The notes: generated by a model from the letters alone, not told the origin. DNA of 25,651 bases from Thermoleophilia bacterium (GCA_013362295.1 JABFWJ010000209.1:1-25651), one strand, 5' to 3'. Shown: positions 1 to 7,206, counted from the stretch's first letter. Made by a program: numbers and translations.

Positions 1-48
1 GGCGACGGCAAGGGCTGCGAGCAGCGCGGCTGCCGGCGCGGGGCTCAC
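1..48 (-). CDS. Partial CDS, N-terminus of a membrane or exported protein
   Basis: Only the first 16 codons are inside the window. They begin with GTG at 48-46 and encode an alanine/leucine-rich hydrophobic stretch (MSPAPAAALLAALAVA) typical of a first transmembrane helix or signal peptide. The start overlaps the stop of the DUF4430 lipoprotein by four bases (GTGA), so the two are probably translationally coupled. It is the third gene behind the cobalamin riboswitch, which makes a membrane component of B12 uptake, such as an ECF transporter subunit, a reasonable guess. The visible residues cannot identify the family. Confidence 0.55.
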   Translation of the reverse strand, partial: MSPAPAAALLAALAVA

Positions 49-707
49 TGGACGTTCCCGAAGCGGTAGCGGAGTGCCGCCGGGTCGGCGGCCAGCCTCC
101 GCGCCGCGCGTGCGCCGAGCTCGAGGAGCGCGCCGCGCCGGAAGCGGCGGATGCGCGCGGTGTCGGCCGGCAGCCGGCCGCCGATGACGACGAAGTTGCG
201 CGGCGGAGCCTTTCCGTTCACGACGCCGTGCACCTCCGCGGCGATCCGCGCGGCCAGGCGCCGATCCGCCCCGAGGACGTTCGTCTTGCCCGGCAGGCCG
301 CGGAGGAACGGCTCCGGGTACGCGCCGAGGACGACAGCGATGTGCATCGTGAGCGGCGTCCAGTGGCGGAAGTCCCACCAGAGGATGTCGCCCGGTCGCA
401 GCCTGACGTCCGCAGCGCTCACCTCTCCCTCCACGCCGTTCACGAAGTAGAACCAGTCGCGTTGGGCCGTCAGCGACCCCGCGATGCCGTCGACCGATTG
501 CAGGTAGCGGCCGCCGTAGCGGGTCGTGATCTTCAGCTCGCGCTCGACGGTGCGAATGCCGTTGTCGCCCGAAGGAACGGTGCCGGCGAAGAGGACCTGC
601 GCGCCGCGGTCGCGCGTCACCCACAGTGTCGCCGTCCCGTGCCCGCGCGCGCCCGCCCCGCAGCCGGCGAGGACGAGCGCGAGCAGCAGGAGGACGAGCC
701 TTCTCAC
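45..707 (-). CDS. DUF4430-like lipoprotein, second gene of a B12-riboswitch operon
   Basis: A 220-residue exported lipoprotein. Residues 1-16 form a signal peptide with a clear lipobox (LAGC), so Cys16 should be lipidated. Residues about 25-125 resemble the DUF4430 / transcobalamin C-terminal-like fold, with the characteristic run WFYFVNGVEGEVSAADVRL followed by RPGDILWWDFR. The last ~95 residues, rich in Arg and Ala, are an extension I do not recognise. I chose GTG at 707 because it gives the signal peptide and overlaps the stop of the preceding DUF4430 gene by four bases (GTGA). The riboswitch upstream of the first gene suggests a role in capturing cobalamin or a related corrinoid outside the membrane. 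The ligand is inferred from regulation, not from residues. Confidence 0.8.
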   Translation of the reverse strand: MRRLVLLLLALVLAGCGAGARGHGTATLWVTRDRGAQVLFAGTVPSGDNGIRTVERELKITTRYGGRYLQSVDGIAGSLTAQRDWFYFVNGVEGEVSAADVRLRPGDILWWDFRHWTPLTMHIAVVLGAYPEPFLRGLPGKTNVLGADRRLAARIAAEVHGVVNGKAPPRNFVVIGGRLPADTARIRRFRRGALLELGARAARRLAADPAALRYRFGNVQ

Positions 708-1312
708 TTCACGGCGTTGGAGCGGACGGCGCCGGTCGCCGTCGCGCGCACGAGCAGGCCCGTGTGCTTCCCGGGGCAGTACGCGGTGCCGATCGATCCC
801 GGCGCGGTCTTCTTCGAGCCGACGTGCCACGTGAGGCCGGTCACGGTCGCGGCCTTGGCGTTGTCGTCGAACGCGCCGGCCGTGTAGCAACCCTTTGCGC
901 CCGCCTTGACGGTCAGGGTGGGTGGGCCGCCGGTCGGACCGAAGTCGGCGAAGTACCAGAGGACCCGGTCGCCGTCCTGCAGCGTCACCTTGTCCGCGCC
1001 GACGGGCGGCGAGAGGTCGTTCACCTTGAACACCCAGCCGCTGGAGCCGGAGCCGCCGTAGCGGCCGACCTGGTCGACGAACGGGCCGAAGCTCGACTGC
1101 GTGACGTGGTAGTACAGCTCGCCGAGGATCGACGCCTGCTCGAGCGCGTCGAGCGCGTTCGAGGCGGTGACGGTGATCTCGGTCGGGCCGAAGAGGGTCT
1201 GCGACTTGCCTTCGACGCGCACCTTGACGGTCGCCGCGAGGGCCGTCGCGGGGACGACGAGCAGCACGACCAGCACGAGCACGAGGCGTACAGCCTTGAG
1301 ATGGAGAAGCAC
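704..1312 (-). CDS. Exported DUF4430 (transcobalamin-like) protein
   Basis: A 202-residue secreted protein. It has a long hydrophobic signal peptide (residues 1-26, ending near ATALAA) and then a DUF4430 domain: GWVFKVNDLSPPVGADKV and LQDGDRVLWYFADFG match the domain's usual 'GW..xVN...VGAD...L.DGD.V.W' pattern. A second ~75-residue part contains two cysteines (GCYTAG and AYCPGK) that may form a disulfide. The GTG start at 1312 is supported by a strong GGAGG site about 5 bases upstream; a longer in-frame reading would run into the riboswitch and is rejected. It is the first gene after the cobalamin riboswitch, which points to B12-regulated expression. DUF4430 is related to the beta domain of intrinsic factor/transcobalamin, so a corrinoid-binding or uptake role is the favoured inference. 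Confidence 0.85.
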   Translation of the reverse strand: MLLHLKAVRLVLVLVVLLVVPATALAATVKVRVEGKSQTLFGPTEITVTASNALDALEQASILGELYYHVTQSSFGPFVDQVGRYGGSGSSGWVFKVNDLSPPVGADKVTLQDGDRVLWYFADFGPTGGPPTLTVKAGAKGCYTAGAFDDNAKAATVTGLTWHVGSKKTAPGSIGTAYCPGKHTGLLVRATATGAVRSNAVK

Positions 1313-1349
1313 GAATCCTCCTTCCGCGAGGGGTCCGGTGTATGGGGGC

Positions 1350-1505
1350 GACCGGCAGGTCTTCTGACTCGAGGCTCCCCCGTCGCCGCCTTCCCGGCTC
1401 GCGCCAGTGGCGTGGTGGCGACGGGCATCTCCTCTTACAGCGGCGGGACCGTCCCGGACTCGCACCGGGTTCCCTCGCCGTGCGCCCTTTCGCCCCGCAA
1501 CCTAC
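1350..1505 (-). promoter_or_regulatory. Cobalamin (AdoCbl) riboswitch
   Basis: Read on the minus strand, the region carries the conserved elements of RF00174-type cobalamin riboswitches: a GGTGCGAGTCCGGGAC-type segment with GGTCCCGCCGCTGTAA (about 1434-1470), the GCCACTGG core (1411-1404), and the terminal B12 box GAGTCAGAAGACCTGCCG (1370-1353). It ends about 40 bases before the DUF4430 start codon. A short CCTC/GAGG pairing around the GGAGG site (about 1317-1331) could form the expression platform by hiding the ribosome binding site. Known members switch genes off when B12 is plentiful. Exact ends are approximate; the identity is clear. Confidence 0.93.
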
Positions 1506-1517
1506 CATGGCGCCCGA

Positions 1518-1853
1518 ATGGCTTCCCGCTGGCTGCCGGTGCTCGTATGGGCGGGCGTGATCTTCACGTTGTCGTCGATCCCCTCGCTCAATTCCGGCCT
1601 CGGCGGCTGGGACTACGTCCTGCGCAAGCTCGCGCACATGGCCGAGTACGCGATCCTCGCGCTGCTGCTCGTGCGCGCGACCGGCTCGTACGCCTGGGCC
1701 TTCGCGCTGGCCGTCGCGTACGCGTGCACCGACGAGGTGCACCAGCTGTTCGTGCGCGGGCGCCACGGATCGCCGCTCGACGTCGGCATCGACGCGATCG
1801 GCGTCCTCGCCGGGCTGACGCTTAAGCTACGACGGTGGAGCACGGGAAGCTGA
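1518..1853 (+). CDS. VanZ-family membrane protein
   Basis: A 111-residue integral membrane protein with about four hydrophobic segments. It shows the VanZ-family pattern: an N-terminal helix ending in FTLSSIPS, then the conserved RKLAHMAEYAILALLL segment, ACTDEVHQLFVRGR, and SPLDVGIDAIGVLAG. VanZ was named for low-level teicoplanin resistance, but most small actinobacterial members have no proven function. I take ATG at 1518 because upstream in-frame codons lie inside the divergent riboswitch. The gene sits head to head with the riboswitch and is one of only two plus-strand genes. The next gene overlaps its 3' end by 19 bases, so the two are likely co-transcribed. Confidence 0.83.
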   Translation: MASRWLPVLVWAGVIFTLSSIPSLNSGLGGWDYVLRKLAHMAEYAILALLLVRATGSYAWAFALAVAYACTDEVHQLFVRGRHGSPLDVGIDAIGVLAGLTLKLRRWSTGS

Positions 1854-2056
1854 CCGACCGCCAGCTCGAGGCTCTGCTCGAGCGGCTCGACCGGATCGCA
1901 CAGGAGCTCGCGAGGATCAACGCGCGCGAGGAGCGGCGCGAGGACCTGGCCGTGATCGCGCACGAGCTGCACAACCTCAACGAATCGCTGCAGGCGCTGG
2001 CGTACGCCGCGCTGGGCGCCCAGGGGCCGAACGTGAGGAAGCGCCGAACCGGTTAG
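1835..2056 (+). CDS. Small hydrophilic hypothetical protein
   Basis: A 73-residue protein, highly charged and rich in Leu, Glu and Arg. Heptad-like spacing in residues 5-50 (LTDRQLEALLERLDRIAQEL and on) suggests a helical or coiled-coil protein. There is no signal peptide or membrane segment. The GTG start at 1835 lies inside the end of the VanZ gene (19-base overlap), which supports translational coupling. Its TAG stop overlaps the stop codon of the convergent sugar dehydrogenase gene. I do not recognise a family. The sequence is free of the repetitive Arg/Ala content seen in shadow frames here, so I regard it as probably real. Confidence 0.6.
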   Translation: MEHGKLTDRQLEALLERLDRIAQELARINAREERREDLAVIAHELHNLNESLQALAYAALGAQGPNVRKRRTG

Positions 2057-3123
2057 CCGCCGAGCCGCGAGAGGTCGCCGTTGAGCGACAGCAGATAGAG
2101 CTCGCCGTTGCCGTCCTCGGCAAACGACGACAGGCCTGCGACCTTGAACGGCTCCCGGCGCACGCCGCGCGCCTTCCCGCCGGCGACCTTCAGGCTCCAG
2201 ACGGTCCCTGAGCAGTAGTCGCCGTAGAAGTACCGTCCGGCAGCCGCAGGGACCGCCTTGCCGCGGTAGACGTAGCCGCCCGTGACCGAGCAACCCTGCC
2301 CGTGGTCGTACTCCACGATCGGCGGACGGTACGGCCCGCGTCCGAGCAGCGGCGTGGACGAGTCGTACGCGTGCCGGCCTTCGAATCGGTTCCAGCCGAA
2401 GTTGAGGAGCCCGGACGAGCCGTGCCGGACGTAGTCGATCTCCTCCCAGTCGCCCTGGCCGACGTCGCCGATATAGAGATCGCCGTTCGCCCGGTCGAAC
2501 GAGAAGCGCCATGGGTTGCGCAAGCCGTACGCGACCAGGCGCCAGAACGGCTTCGCCGCACGGACATTGAGGCGCATGATCTTCGCGAACGGCCGCGCGA
2601 GACTCTGCCCGTTGTGCTGCGGGTCGCCGGCGCCCCCGCCGTCGCCGTTCCCCCAGTAGAGGAGCTTGTCCGGGCCGAACTGCAGCTGGCCGCCGTTGTG
2701 ATTGCCGGCGAAGTCCTTGACGAACAGCAGCTGCCTCGCAGAGCCCGGGATTGCGGTCGACCCGTTCGAGCGGTACCGCACGACGCGCGTGTCGCCGTTC
2801 ACGTCGGTGTAGTCGACGTAGAACAAGTGGTTTGTGGCATATGCGGGATCGAACGCCACCGACAGCAAGCCTTGCTCGCCGCCGCTCTTCACGAGCGGGC
2901 GGATGTCGAGGAACGGCGTCGGGCGCGTCGCTCCGTTCTGCAGGACCATGATGCGGCCCGCCTGCTCGACGACGTACAGCTTCCCGGCGTCTCCCGGGGC
3001 CGAGGTCGCGTAGACGGGAGCCGAGAACTTCGCGACGGGCACGAGGTGCAGCGCCTGGGTGCGCGAGGCGGCGGAGGTCGCGAAGAGCCCGGTCGCAGCG
3101 AGCGCGATGGCGAGCGCTCTCAT
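2053..3123 (-). CDS. Exported PQQ-dependent sugar dehydrogenase-like protein (GSDH family)
   Basis: A 356-residue glucose/sorbosone dehydrogenase-type six-bladed beta-propeller. Residues 1-20 are a signal peptide, so it acts outside the cell. Family landmarks appear in order: KLYVVEQAGRI, SGGEQGLLSVAFDP, FAGNHNGGQLQFGPDKLLYW (the NHNGG His aligns with the catalytic His of soluble quinoprotein glucose dehydrogenase), YGLRNPWRFSFD, LYIGDVGQGDWEEID, GFNRFEG-like GWNRFEG, and YGDYCSGTVWSL. Members oxidise sugars or other alcohols using PQQ, though many relatives (hedgehog-interacting-protein-like, Asd-type) have unproven substrates. ATG at 3123 overlaps the upstream stop by four bases (ATGA). It is the last gene of the DUF2156-propeller-GSDH operon. 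No PQQ synthesis genes are in the window. Confidence 0.87.
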   Translation of the reverse strand: MRALAIALAATGLFATSAASRTQALHLVPVAKFSAPVYATSAPGDAGKLYVVEQAGRIMVLQNGATRPTPFLDIRPLVKSGGEQGLLSVAFDPAYATNHLFYVDYTDVNGDTRVVRYRSNGSTAIPGSARQLLFVKDFAGNHNGGQLQFGPDKLLYWGNGDGGGAGDPQHNGQSLARPFAKIMRLNVRAAKPFWRLVAYGLRNPWRFSFDRANGDLYIGDVGQGDWEEIDYVRHGSSGLLNFGWNRFEGRHAYDSSTPLLGRGPYRPPIVEYDHGQGCSVTGGYVYRGKAVPAAAGRYFYGDYCSGTVWSLKVAGGKARGVRREPFKVAGLSSFAEDGNGELYLLSLNGDLSRLGG

Positions 3124-4472
3124 CGATAGATATTCAAGACGCCGGTGGTGGAATGGTCGTTGGCGTTCCCCTCCGCCAGGACGACGCGTCCGCCGCTCAC
3201 GATCGGGCTCTGCCAGTGCACCGCGCCGGACGGTAGCAACGCGACCTGCCTGCCACTCGTCGGCACGTAGACGTGCACGCCGTCGCTGCCCGCGACGTAG
3301 AGCAGGTTGCCCGCGATCACGGGCGACGTGCCTCCGGTCCGGTTCGACCAGACGGCGTGCAGGCGCGCGCCGCGGAACAGCCACGCCTCGGTGCCGCCGC
3401 CGCTCGCGACGAAGACCCACTTGCCCTTCCAGATCGCGGGGACGCTGAAGAGCGCCGCGGAGCCCGGCGTCGAGACGGTCTGCAGCTCGCCGCCGGTGCG
3501 CGTGTTCACCCCCGCCAGGCGATGGAGCTGCAGCAGCCGCAGCTTGCCGTCCTTGCCGCCCTGCACGCCGTAGCCGCCGGGGAGGAGTCCCGGGCTCGTC
3601 GAGCCCAGGTCGGCGTCCGAGGTGTTGAGCTCCGCCTGGTTCGTGGGCGTCCAGTGCCGCAGCAGCCGCGAGGCATCGGGCGAGAGGACGAGCGTGCTGT
3701 CGCCCCAGTCGGTCCGGCCATTCCAGGGCGCGTTGCCGGTCGCCACGACGAGCGTGCCGTTCGCGGGATCGACCGCGGCACCGTTCCGCGACCAGATCGC
3801 CGAGTCGCTCGAGGTGCACGTGCTCGGAACGATCACGGCGTGCCGGTCGGAGCAGAGCGAGTTCCAGACGTGGACGATGCGGCCGTTGCGCTCCTCCATC
3901 GTCACGACGTGTCCCTGGTAGGGCGGCGCGTCGCCGATGTAGCCGCCGGTCGCCGCGATCACGAGCCCGCGCGCGACGTTCAACGACGACGTCATCTTCT
4001 CGTGCGTCGGGTCGCGCGTGATCGCGGTCGTCCACAGCACCTTGCCGTCGGAGAGCCGGAGCTTCCGGATCCGGCCGTCCGGTGCCGCCGCGTAGACAGC
4101 CGTGCGGTCGGTCGATGCCGCGGGAGTCGAGTTCGTGATGCGCGCGGAGCCGGCGACCCCGCCGTACGAAGGCGGCGTGAAGCGCCACAGCACCTTCCCG
4201 CTCCCGGGGTCGAGCGCCTCTGTGCGCCCATACGTCGTGGTCACGACGATGCGACCGCCGACGGCGATCGGCGACGAGTCGACCGTGCCGTCGAGCGCGA
4301 TCTGCCGCCGCTGCAGCTTGCCGACGTTCGCCGCCGTCAGCCGCGTGTCCGGCGACGCGTTGTGACGTGCCGCGTCGTAGCCGAAGAGCGGCCAGTCGCT
4401 GCTCGCCGCCGCGCCCGCGGCGGCGGCGGGAAGCAGCGCCACGACGAGCGCCAGCGGCGCGAGCCGCTTCAT
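3120..4472 (-). CDS. Exported PQQ-like beta-propeller repeat protein
   Basis: A 450-residue protein with an N-terminal signal peptide (residues 1-24, ending AAAAGAAAS). It has repeated PQQ-type blades: ALDPGSGKVLWRFTPP, KLRLSDGKVLWTTAI, AVDPANGTLVVATGNAPW, and later blades up to HVYVPTSGRQVALL. The DWPLFGYDAARHNASP start is typical of quinoprotein alcohol dehydrogenase-like propellers. Four-base ATGA overlaps on both sides place it between the DUF2156 protein and the GSDH-like dehydrogenase. Two cysteines (SLCSDRH, PSTCTSS) may form an exported disulfide. The vicinal Cys-Cys of classical quinoprotein alcohol dehydrogenases is absent, so a scaffold or BamB-like role is as likely as catalysis. 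Confidence 0.8.
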   Translation of the reverse strand: MKRLAPLALVVALLPAAAAGAAASSDWPLFGYDAARHNASPDTRLTAANVGKLQRRQIALDGTVDSSPIAVGGRIVVTTTYGRTEALDPGSGKVLWRFTPPSYGGVAGSARITNSTPAASTDRTAVYAAAPDGRIRKLRLSDGKVLWTTAITRDPTHEKMTSSLNVARGLVIAATGGYIGDAPPYQGHVVTMEERNGRIVHVWNSLCSDRHAVIVPSTCTSSDSAIWSRNGAAVDPANGTLVVATGNAPWNGRTDWGDSTLVLSPDASRLLRHWTPTNQAELNTSDADLGSTSPGLLPGGYGVQGGKDGKLRLLQLHRLAGVNTRTGGELQTVSTPGSAALFSVPAIWKGKWVFVASGGGTEAWLFRGARLHAVWSNRTGGTSPVIAGNLLYVAGSDGVHVYVPTSGRQVALLPSGAVHWQSPIVSGGRVVLAEGNANDHSTTGVLNIYR

Positions 4473-6040
4473 CGTGCCGTGAGATCGGGCGTCTTCACCC
4501 AGGGGCCGGGCGGCGTGAGCAGCGACTCGGCCTGTAGGTAGGCGAGACCCGCGAGCGGCAGGTCGCTCCAGCGCTCGAAGCAGAAATACCGCCGCCGCCA
4601 GCGCGGGAAGAACTTGCGGTTGAAGCTGTGCAACCGCTCGATCTGGAAGAGCCTGTCCGCCTTCAGGAGCGCCCAGCGCACGGCGCGCGTCGTCCGGCTC
4701 GCGCCGTCCTCGGCGCGTATGAAGTCGGCGAACACCGCGAAGTTGAGCGACACCTCCGTGACGGCGTGCGCGCGCGCCCAGGCGACGGCCTCGGTGATCA
4801 GAAACTCCATCAGCCCGTTCGGCGTGTCCTTGCGCCGGCGCATCGACGCGAGCGAGTAGCCCTCGCTCGCGGGCGACGGCACGAGCTGCAGGAAGCCTCC
4901 GACCGAGCGGTCGGGTGCGACCGCGACCGCGAGCACGGTGTCGGGGTAGAGGAACAACGCGTCCATCGCCATCGTGAAGCCGCGCTCTGGCCAGTTGCCG
5001 CGCCACTCCTCCGAGACGGCGCGTAGCTCGCGCTTCAGCGCCGCATCGGCGTCCACCGTCGAGAGCAACCGCACCTCGTACCCGCTCTTCTGCAGACGGG
5101 AGACCGACTGGCGCACCTTCCGGATCGCGCGTCCCTCGAGCGAGAACTCGCTCGGCCGGATCACCGCCTCGTCGCCGAGATACAGCGACTTGAGGCCGAA
5201 CGCGGAGTAGTCTTCCAGCGCGTCCGCCGCCACCCCGGCCACGGCGACGCGCCAGCCCTTCGTGTGCGCGACGCGGAGGAACTCCCCGACGAGCTCGCGC
5301 CGCTCGGCCGCGTCGCCGATCGGGTCGCCCGCGACGAGCGCGGTGCCGCCGAGCACGCGGTAGGCGAGAAACGACTTGCCGCTCGGGGAGAAGAAGTAGC
5401 ACTTGTCGCGCCGCAGGGCGAAGTAGGCGAGGCTGTCTGCTCCGTGCGCCTGCACGAGCTCGGCCGCCCGCGCGTGATCGCCGTGGCCCGGGGCCATCTC
5501 GGGGTGCGGCCGCAGCCACAGCCAGAGCGCGCGCACGGCGAGCGCGCCGATCACGAGCAAGAACGCGAGCTCGACGCGCCGGGACACGTCATCGGTCTCG
5601 TAGGCGAGGAGGACGAGCAGCGGAATCACCACCGCGAGGGCGGCGCCGACCTGGAGCAGCGGCACGACCGTGGTCGGGTCGCCCGGCGCGACGAAGGAGC
5701 GGCGGGTACGGAAGAGCGCGACCAGGAGGATCAGGTGCGCGGCGGCTTCCTCGAAGTCGAGCCCCTTCGCGAGATGGGCGAGCGCCGAGGCGGAGACGAC
5801 GGCGACCGCCAGCCACCAGGCGCGGCGTTTGCGCCGTGCGAGCCCGCGCGCGAACCAGATCATCCCGAGACCGAGCGCGAGCACGATCGTGCGGGCCGCT
5901 CCCGGGACGCCGGGCGGCAGGACGCCCTGCACGAGATCGAGCCGGTTCGCCATCTCGGGCGTCAGCGCCGAGACGATGGAGATCAGACCCGCAAGGGTCG
6001 CAAACCACGCCAGGAGGATGGGCGGCGCTGGACGGCGCAC
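4469..6040 (-). CDS. DUF2156 / MprF-like phosphatidylglycerol lysyltransferase-type membrane protein
   Basis: A 523-residue protein. Residues 1-175 hold about five transmembrane helices; residues about 190-505 form a DUF2156 (GNAT-like) aminoacyl-phosphatidylglycerol synthase catalytic domain on the inner face of the membrane. Landmarks are KCYFFSPSGKSFLAYRVLGG and ALVAGDPIGD, EGRAIRKVRQSVSRLQKSGY, a TPNGLMEFLITEAVAWAR segment, EVSLNFAVFADF, and the C-terminal HSFNRKFFPRWRRRYFCFER. Known MprF proteins transfer Lys or Ala from tRNA to phosphatidylglycerol, which lowers surface charge. At 523 residues this is shorter than full MprF (~840), with a reduced membrane part, like actinobacterial LysX-type proteins without the tRNA synthetase domain. 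GTG at 6040 is the start; the 3' end overlaps the next gene by four bases. The amino acid substrate cannot be read. Confidence 0.83.
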   Translation of the reverse strand: MRRPAPPILLAWFATLAGLISIVSALTPEMANRLDLVQGVLPPGVPGAARTIVLALGLGMIWFARGLARRKRRAWWLAVAVVSASALAHLAKGLDFEEAAAHLILLVALFRTRRSFVAPGDPTTVVPLLQVGAALAVVIPLLVLLAYETDDVSRRVELAFLLVIGALAVRALWLWLRPHPEMAPGHGDHARAAELVQAHGADSLAYFALRRDKCYFFSPSGKSFLAYRVLGGTALVAGDPIGDAAERRELVGEFLRVAHTKGWRVAVAGVAADALEDYSAFGLKSLYLGDEAVIRPSEFSLEGRAIRKVRQSVSRLQKSGYEVRLLSTVDADAALKRELRAVSEEWRGNWPERGFTMAMDALFLYPDTVLAVAVAPDRSVGGFLQLVPSPASEGYSLASMRRRKDTPNGLMEFLITEAVAWARAHAVTEVSLNFAVFADFIRAEDGASRTTRAVRWALLKADRLFQIERLHSFNRKFFPRWRRRYFCFERWSDLPLAGLAYLQAESLLTPPGPWVKTPDLTAR

Positions 6041-6067
6041 GCGGGCAGGTTAGCGCCCGTCAGGTGA

Positions 6068-6730
6068 TCAGCCCCTGAGCAGGACGCGGCGCAGCTCGTC
6101 CTCCTTCCCCGGCTCGAGGATCGCCAGGACCTGGTCGCCGCCGTGCAGCTGGGTCTGGTCGTCCGGGATCTCGGCGGTGCCGTTGTGGACGACCGAGATG
6201 ATGCGCGCGCCGTCAGGCAGCTTCAGCGCGCCGACGCGCTTCCCCTTGGCGGCCGCGTGGTCGTCGATCGTCAGCTCGACGATCTCGAGGTTCTCCTTGC
6301 GCAGCTCGAGGAGGTGGATCAGCCCGTGGTCCGGCACCTCGTGCTCGATCAACCCCATGATCGCGCCCGTCGCCGAGACGGTCGGCGAGACGCCGAGCAG
6401 GTCGAAGTAGGGCTGGTTGCGGGGATCGTTGATGCGCGCGATCACACGCTCGACGCCGTAGCGGTCGCGCGCGAGCTGGCCGATGATGATGTTGTCCTCG
6501 TCGTCACCGGTCGCGGCGACGAGCAGGTCGGGCGGACGCTTGATCCCGGCGCGCTCGAGCACGAACAGCTCGGTCGCATCGCCGCGCAGCACCTGGTGCT
6601 CGAACTCCGCCTCGAGCATCTGGAAGCGGTACGGCCGCTGCTCGATCATCGTCACCTCGTGCCCGGTTGCGAGCAGCGACCGCGTGAGGTTCGTGCCGAC
6701 CTTGCCGCCGCCTGCGATCAGGACGTACAT
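6068..6730 (-). CDS. Two-domain RCK protein, TrkA/CeoB-like K+ transport regulator
   Basis: A 220-residue cytosolic regulator. Residues 1-120 form a Rossmann RCK_N (TrkA_N) domain with the dinucleotide motif GGGKVGTNL near the start and an acidic residue at the end of strand 2 (TMIEQRP), suiting NAD(H). Residues about 135-220 form an RCK_C (TrkA_C) domain (GARIISVVHNGTAEIP, LHGGDQVLAILEPG). The length matches mycobacterial CeoB (TrkA-like). Such proteins gate K+ channels or transporters in response to nucleotides. It directly follows a one-domain RCK gene (stop and start adjacent, no gap). No TrkH/KtrB membrane partner is in the window; the neighbouring permeases are candidate partners only by proximity. 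Confidence 0.88.
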   Translation of the reverse strand: MYVLIAGGGKVGTNLTRSLLATGHEVTMIEQRPYRFQMLEAEFEHQVLRGDATELFVLERAGIKRPPDLLVAATGDDEDNIIIGQLARDRYGVERVIARINDPRNQPYFDLLGVSPTVSATGAIMGLIEHEVPDHGLIHLLELRKENLEIVELTIDDHAAAKGKRVGALKLPDGARIISVVHNGTAEIPDDQTQLHGGDQVLAILEPGKEDELRRVLLRG

Positions 6731-7141
6731 CTAACGAGGCTCCGTGGCGCGGACCGCGCCGACGAGCGTTTCGATCGCCGACGCGGTCGGGCACACGATG
6801 CGTAGCCCGCGGGTGGCGTAGAACTGTGCGCGCGCAGGGTCGAGGACCCGCACGATCACCGTCGGCACCTCGAACATCTTCTGCGCGGCCTGCGCGATCA
6901 CGAGATTCGTATTGTCGCCGTCGGTCGTGACCACGACGGCATCCGCATCTTCGATCCCCGCCTCGCGCAGGAGCTTGAGATCCATGCCGTGCCCGACGAC
7001 GAAGCCGCCCGTCCAGGAGTCGCCGAGCCGGCCGAGTGCGTCCTCGTTCTCGTCGAGCACTGTGACGTCCCAGCCGGAGCCGCCGAGTTGCAGCGCAACG
7101 GCCGAGCCGACGCGCCCGGATCCGATCACGAGTGCCTTCAC
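6731..7141 (-). CDS. Single-domain RCK (TrkA_N) protein, CeoC-like
   Basis: A 136-residue protein made up of essentially one RCK_N Rossmann domain. It has GSGRVGSAVALQL as the nucleotide-binding turn, VLDENEDALGRL after strand 2, and the usual VVTTDGDNTNLVIAQAAQ segment. It ends after IVCPTASAIETLVGAVRA, where family members normally continue into an RCK_C domain. The missing ~80 residues are not found in any frame downstream, because the next gene starts immediately. The GTG start at 7141 has a GAGGAG site about 13 bases upstream. It probably pairs with the following two-domain RCK protein as a hetero-oligomer, as suggested for CeoB/CeoC. That pairing is inference. Confidence 0.85.
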   Translation of the reverse strand: MKALVIGSGRVGSAVALQLGGSGWDVTVLDENEDALGRLGDSWTGGFVVGHGMDLKLLREAGIEDADAVVVTTDGDNTNLVIAQAAQKMFEVPTVIVRVLDPARAQFYATRGLRIVCPTASAIETLVGAVRATEPR

Positions 7142-7166
7142 AGCGGCGGAATGTACTCCTCTCCGT

Positions 7167-7206
7167 TAGGTGGCAGCGAGTTTCTCTAGGTGGCAGCGAG
7201 TTCCTC
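7167..7206. repeat. 20-bp tandem duplication across a stop codon
   Basis: Two head-to-tail copies of TAGGTGGCAGCGAGTTyCTC lie at 7167-7186 and 7187-7206, differing at one position. The right copy encodes the last residues (EELAAT) of the UspA-fused permease and its stop codon spans the junction. The left copy is non-coding and would spell nearly the same peptide in a shifted frame. Confidence 0.9.

Noticed and set aside
228..1825. Plus-strand frames across the DUF4430 genes and the riboswitch.
   Set aside because: They are antisense shadows; the riboswitch, signal peptides, lipobox and overlapping starts support the minus strand.
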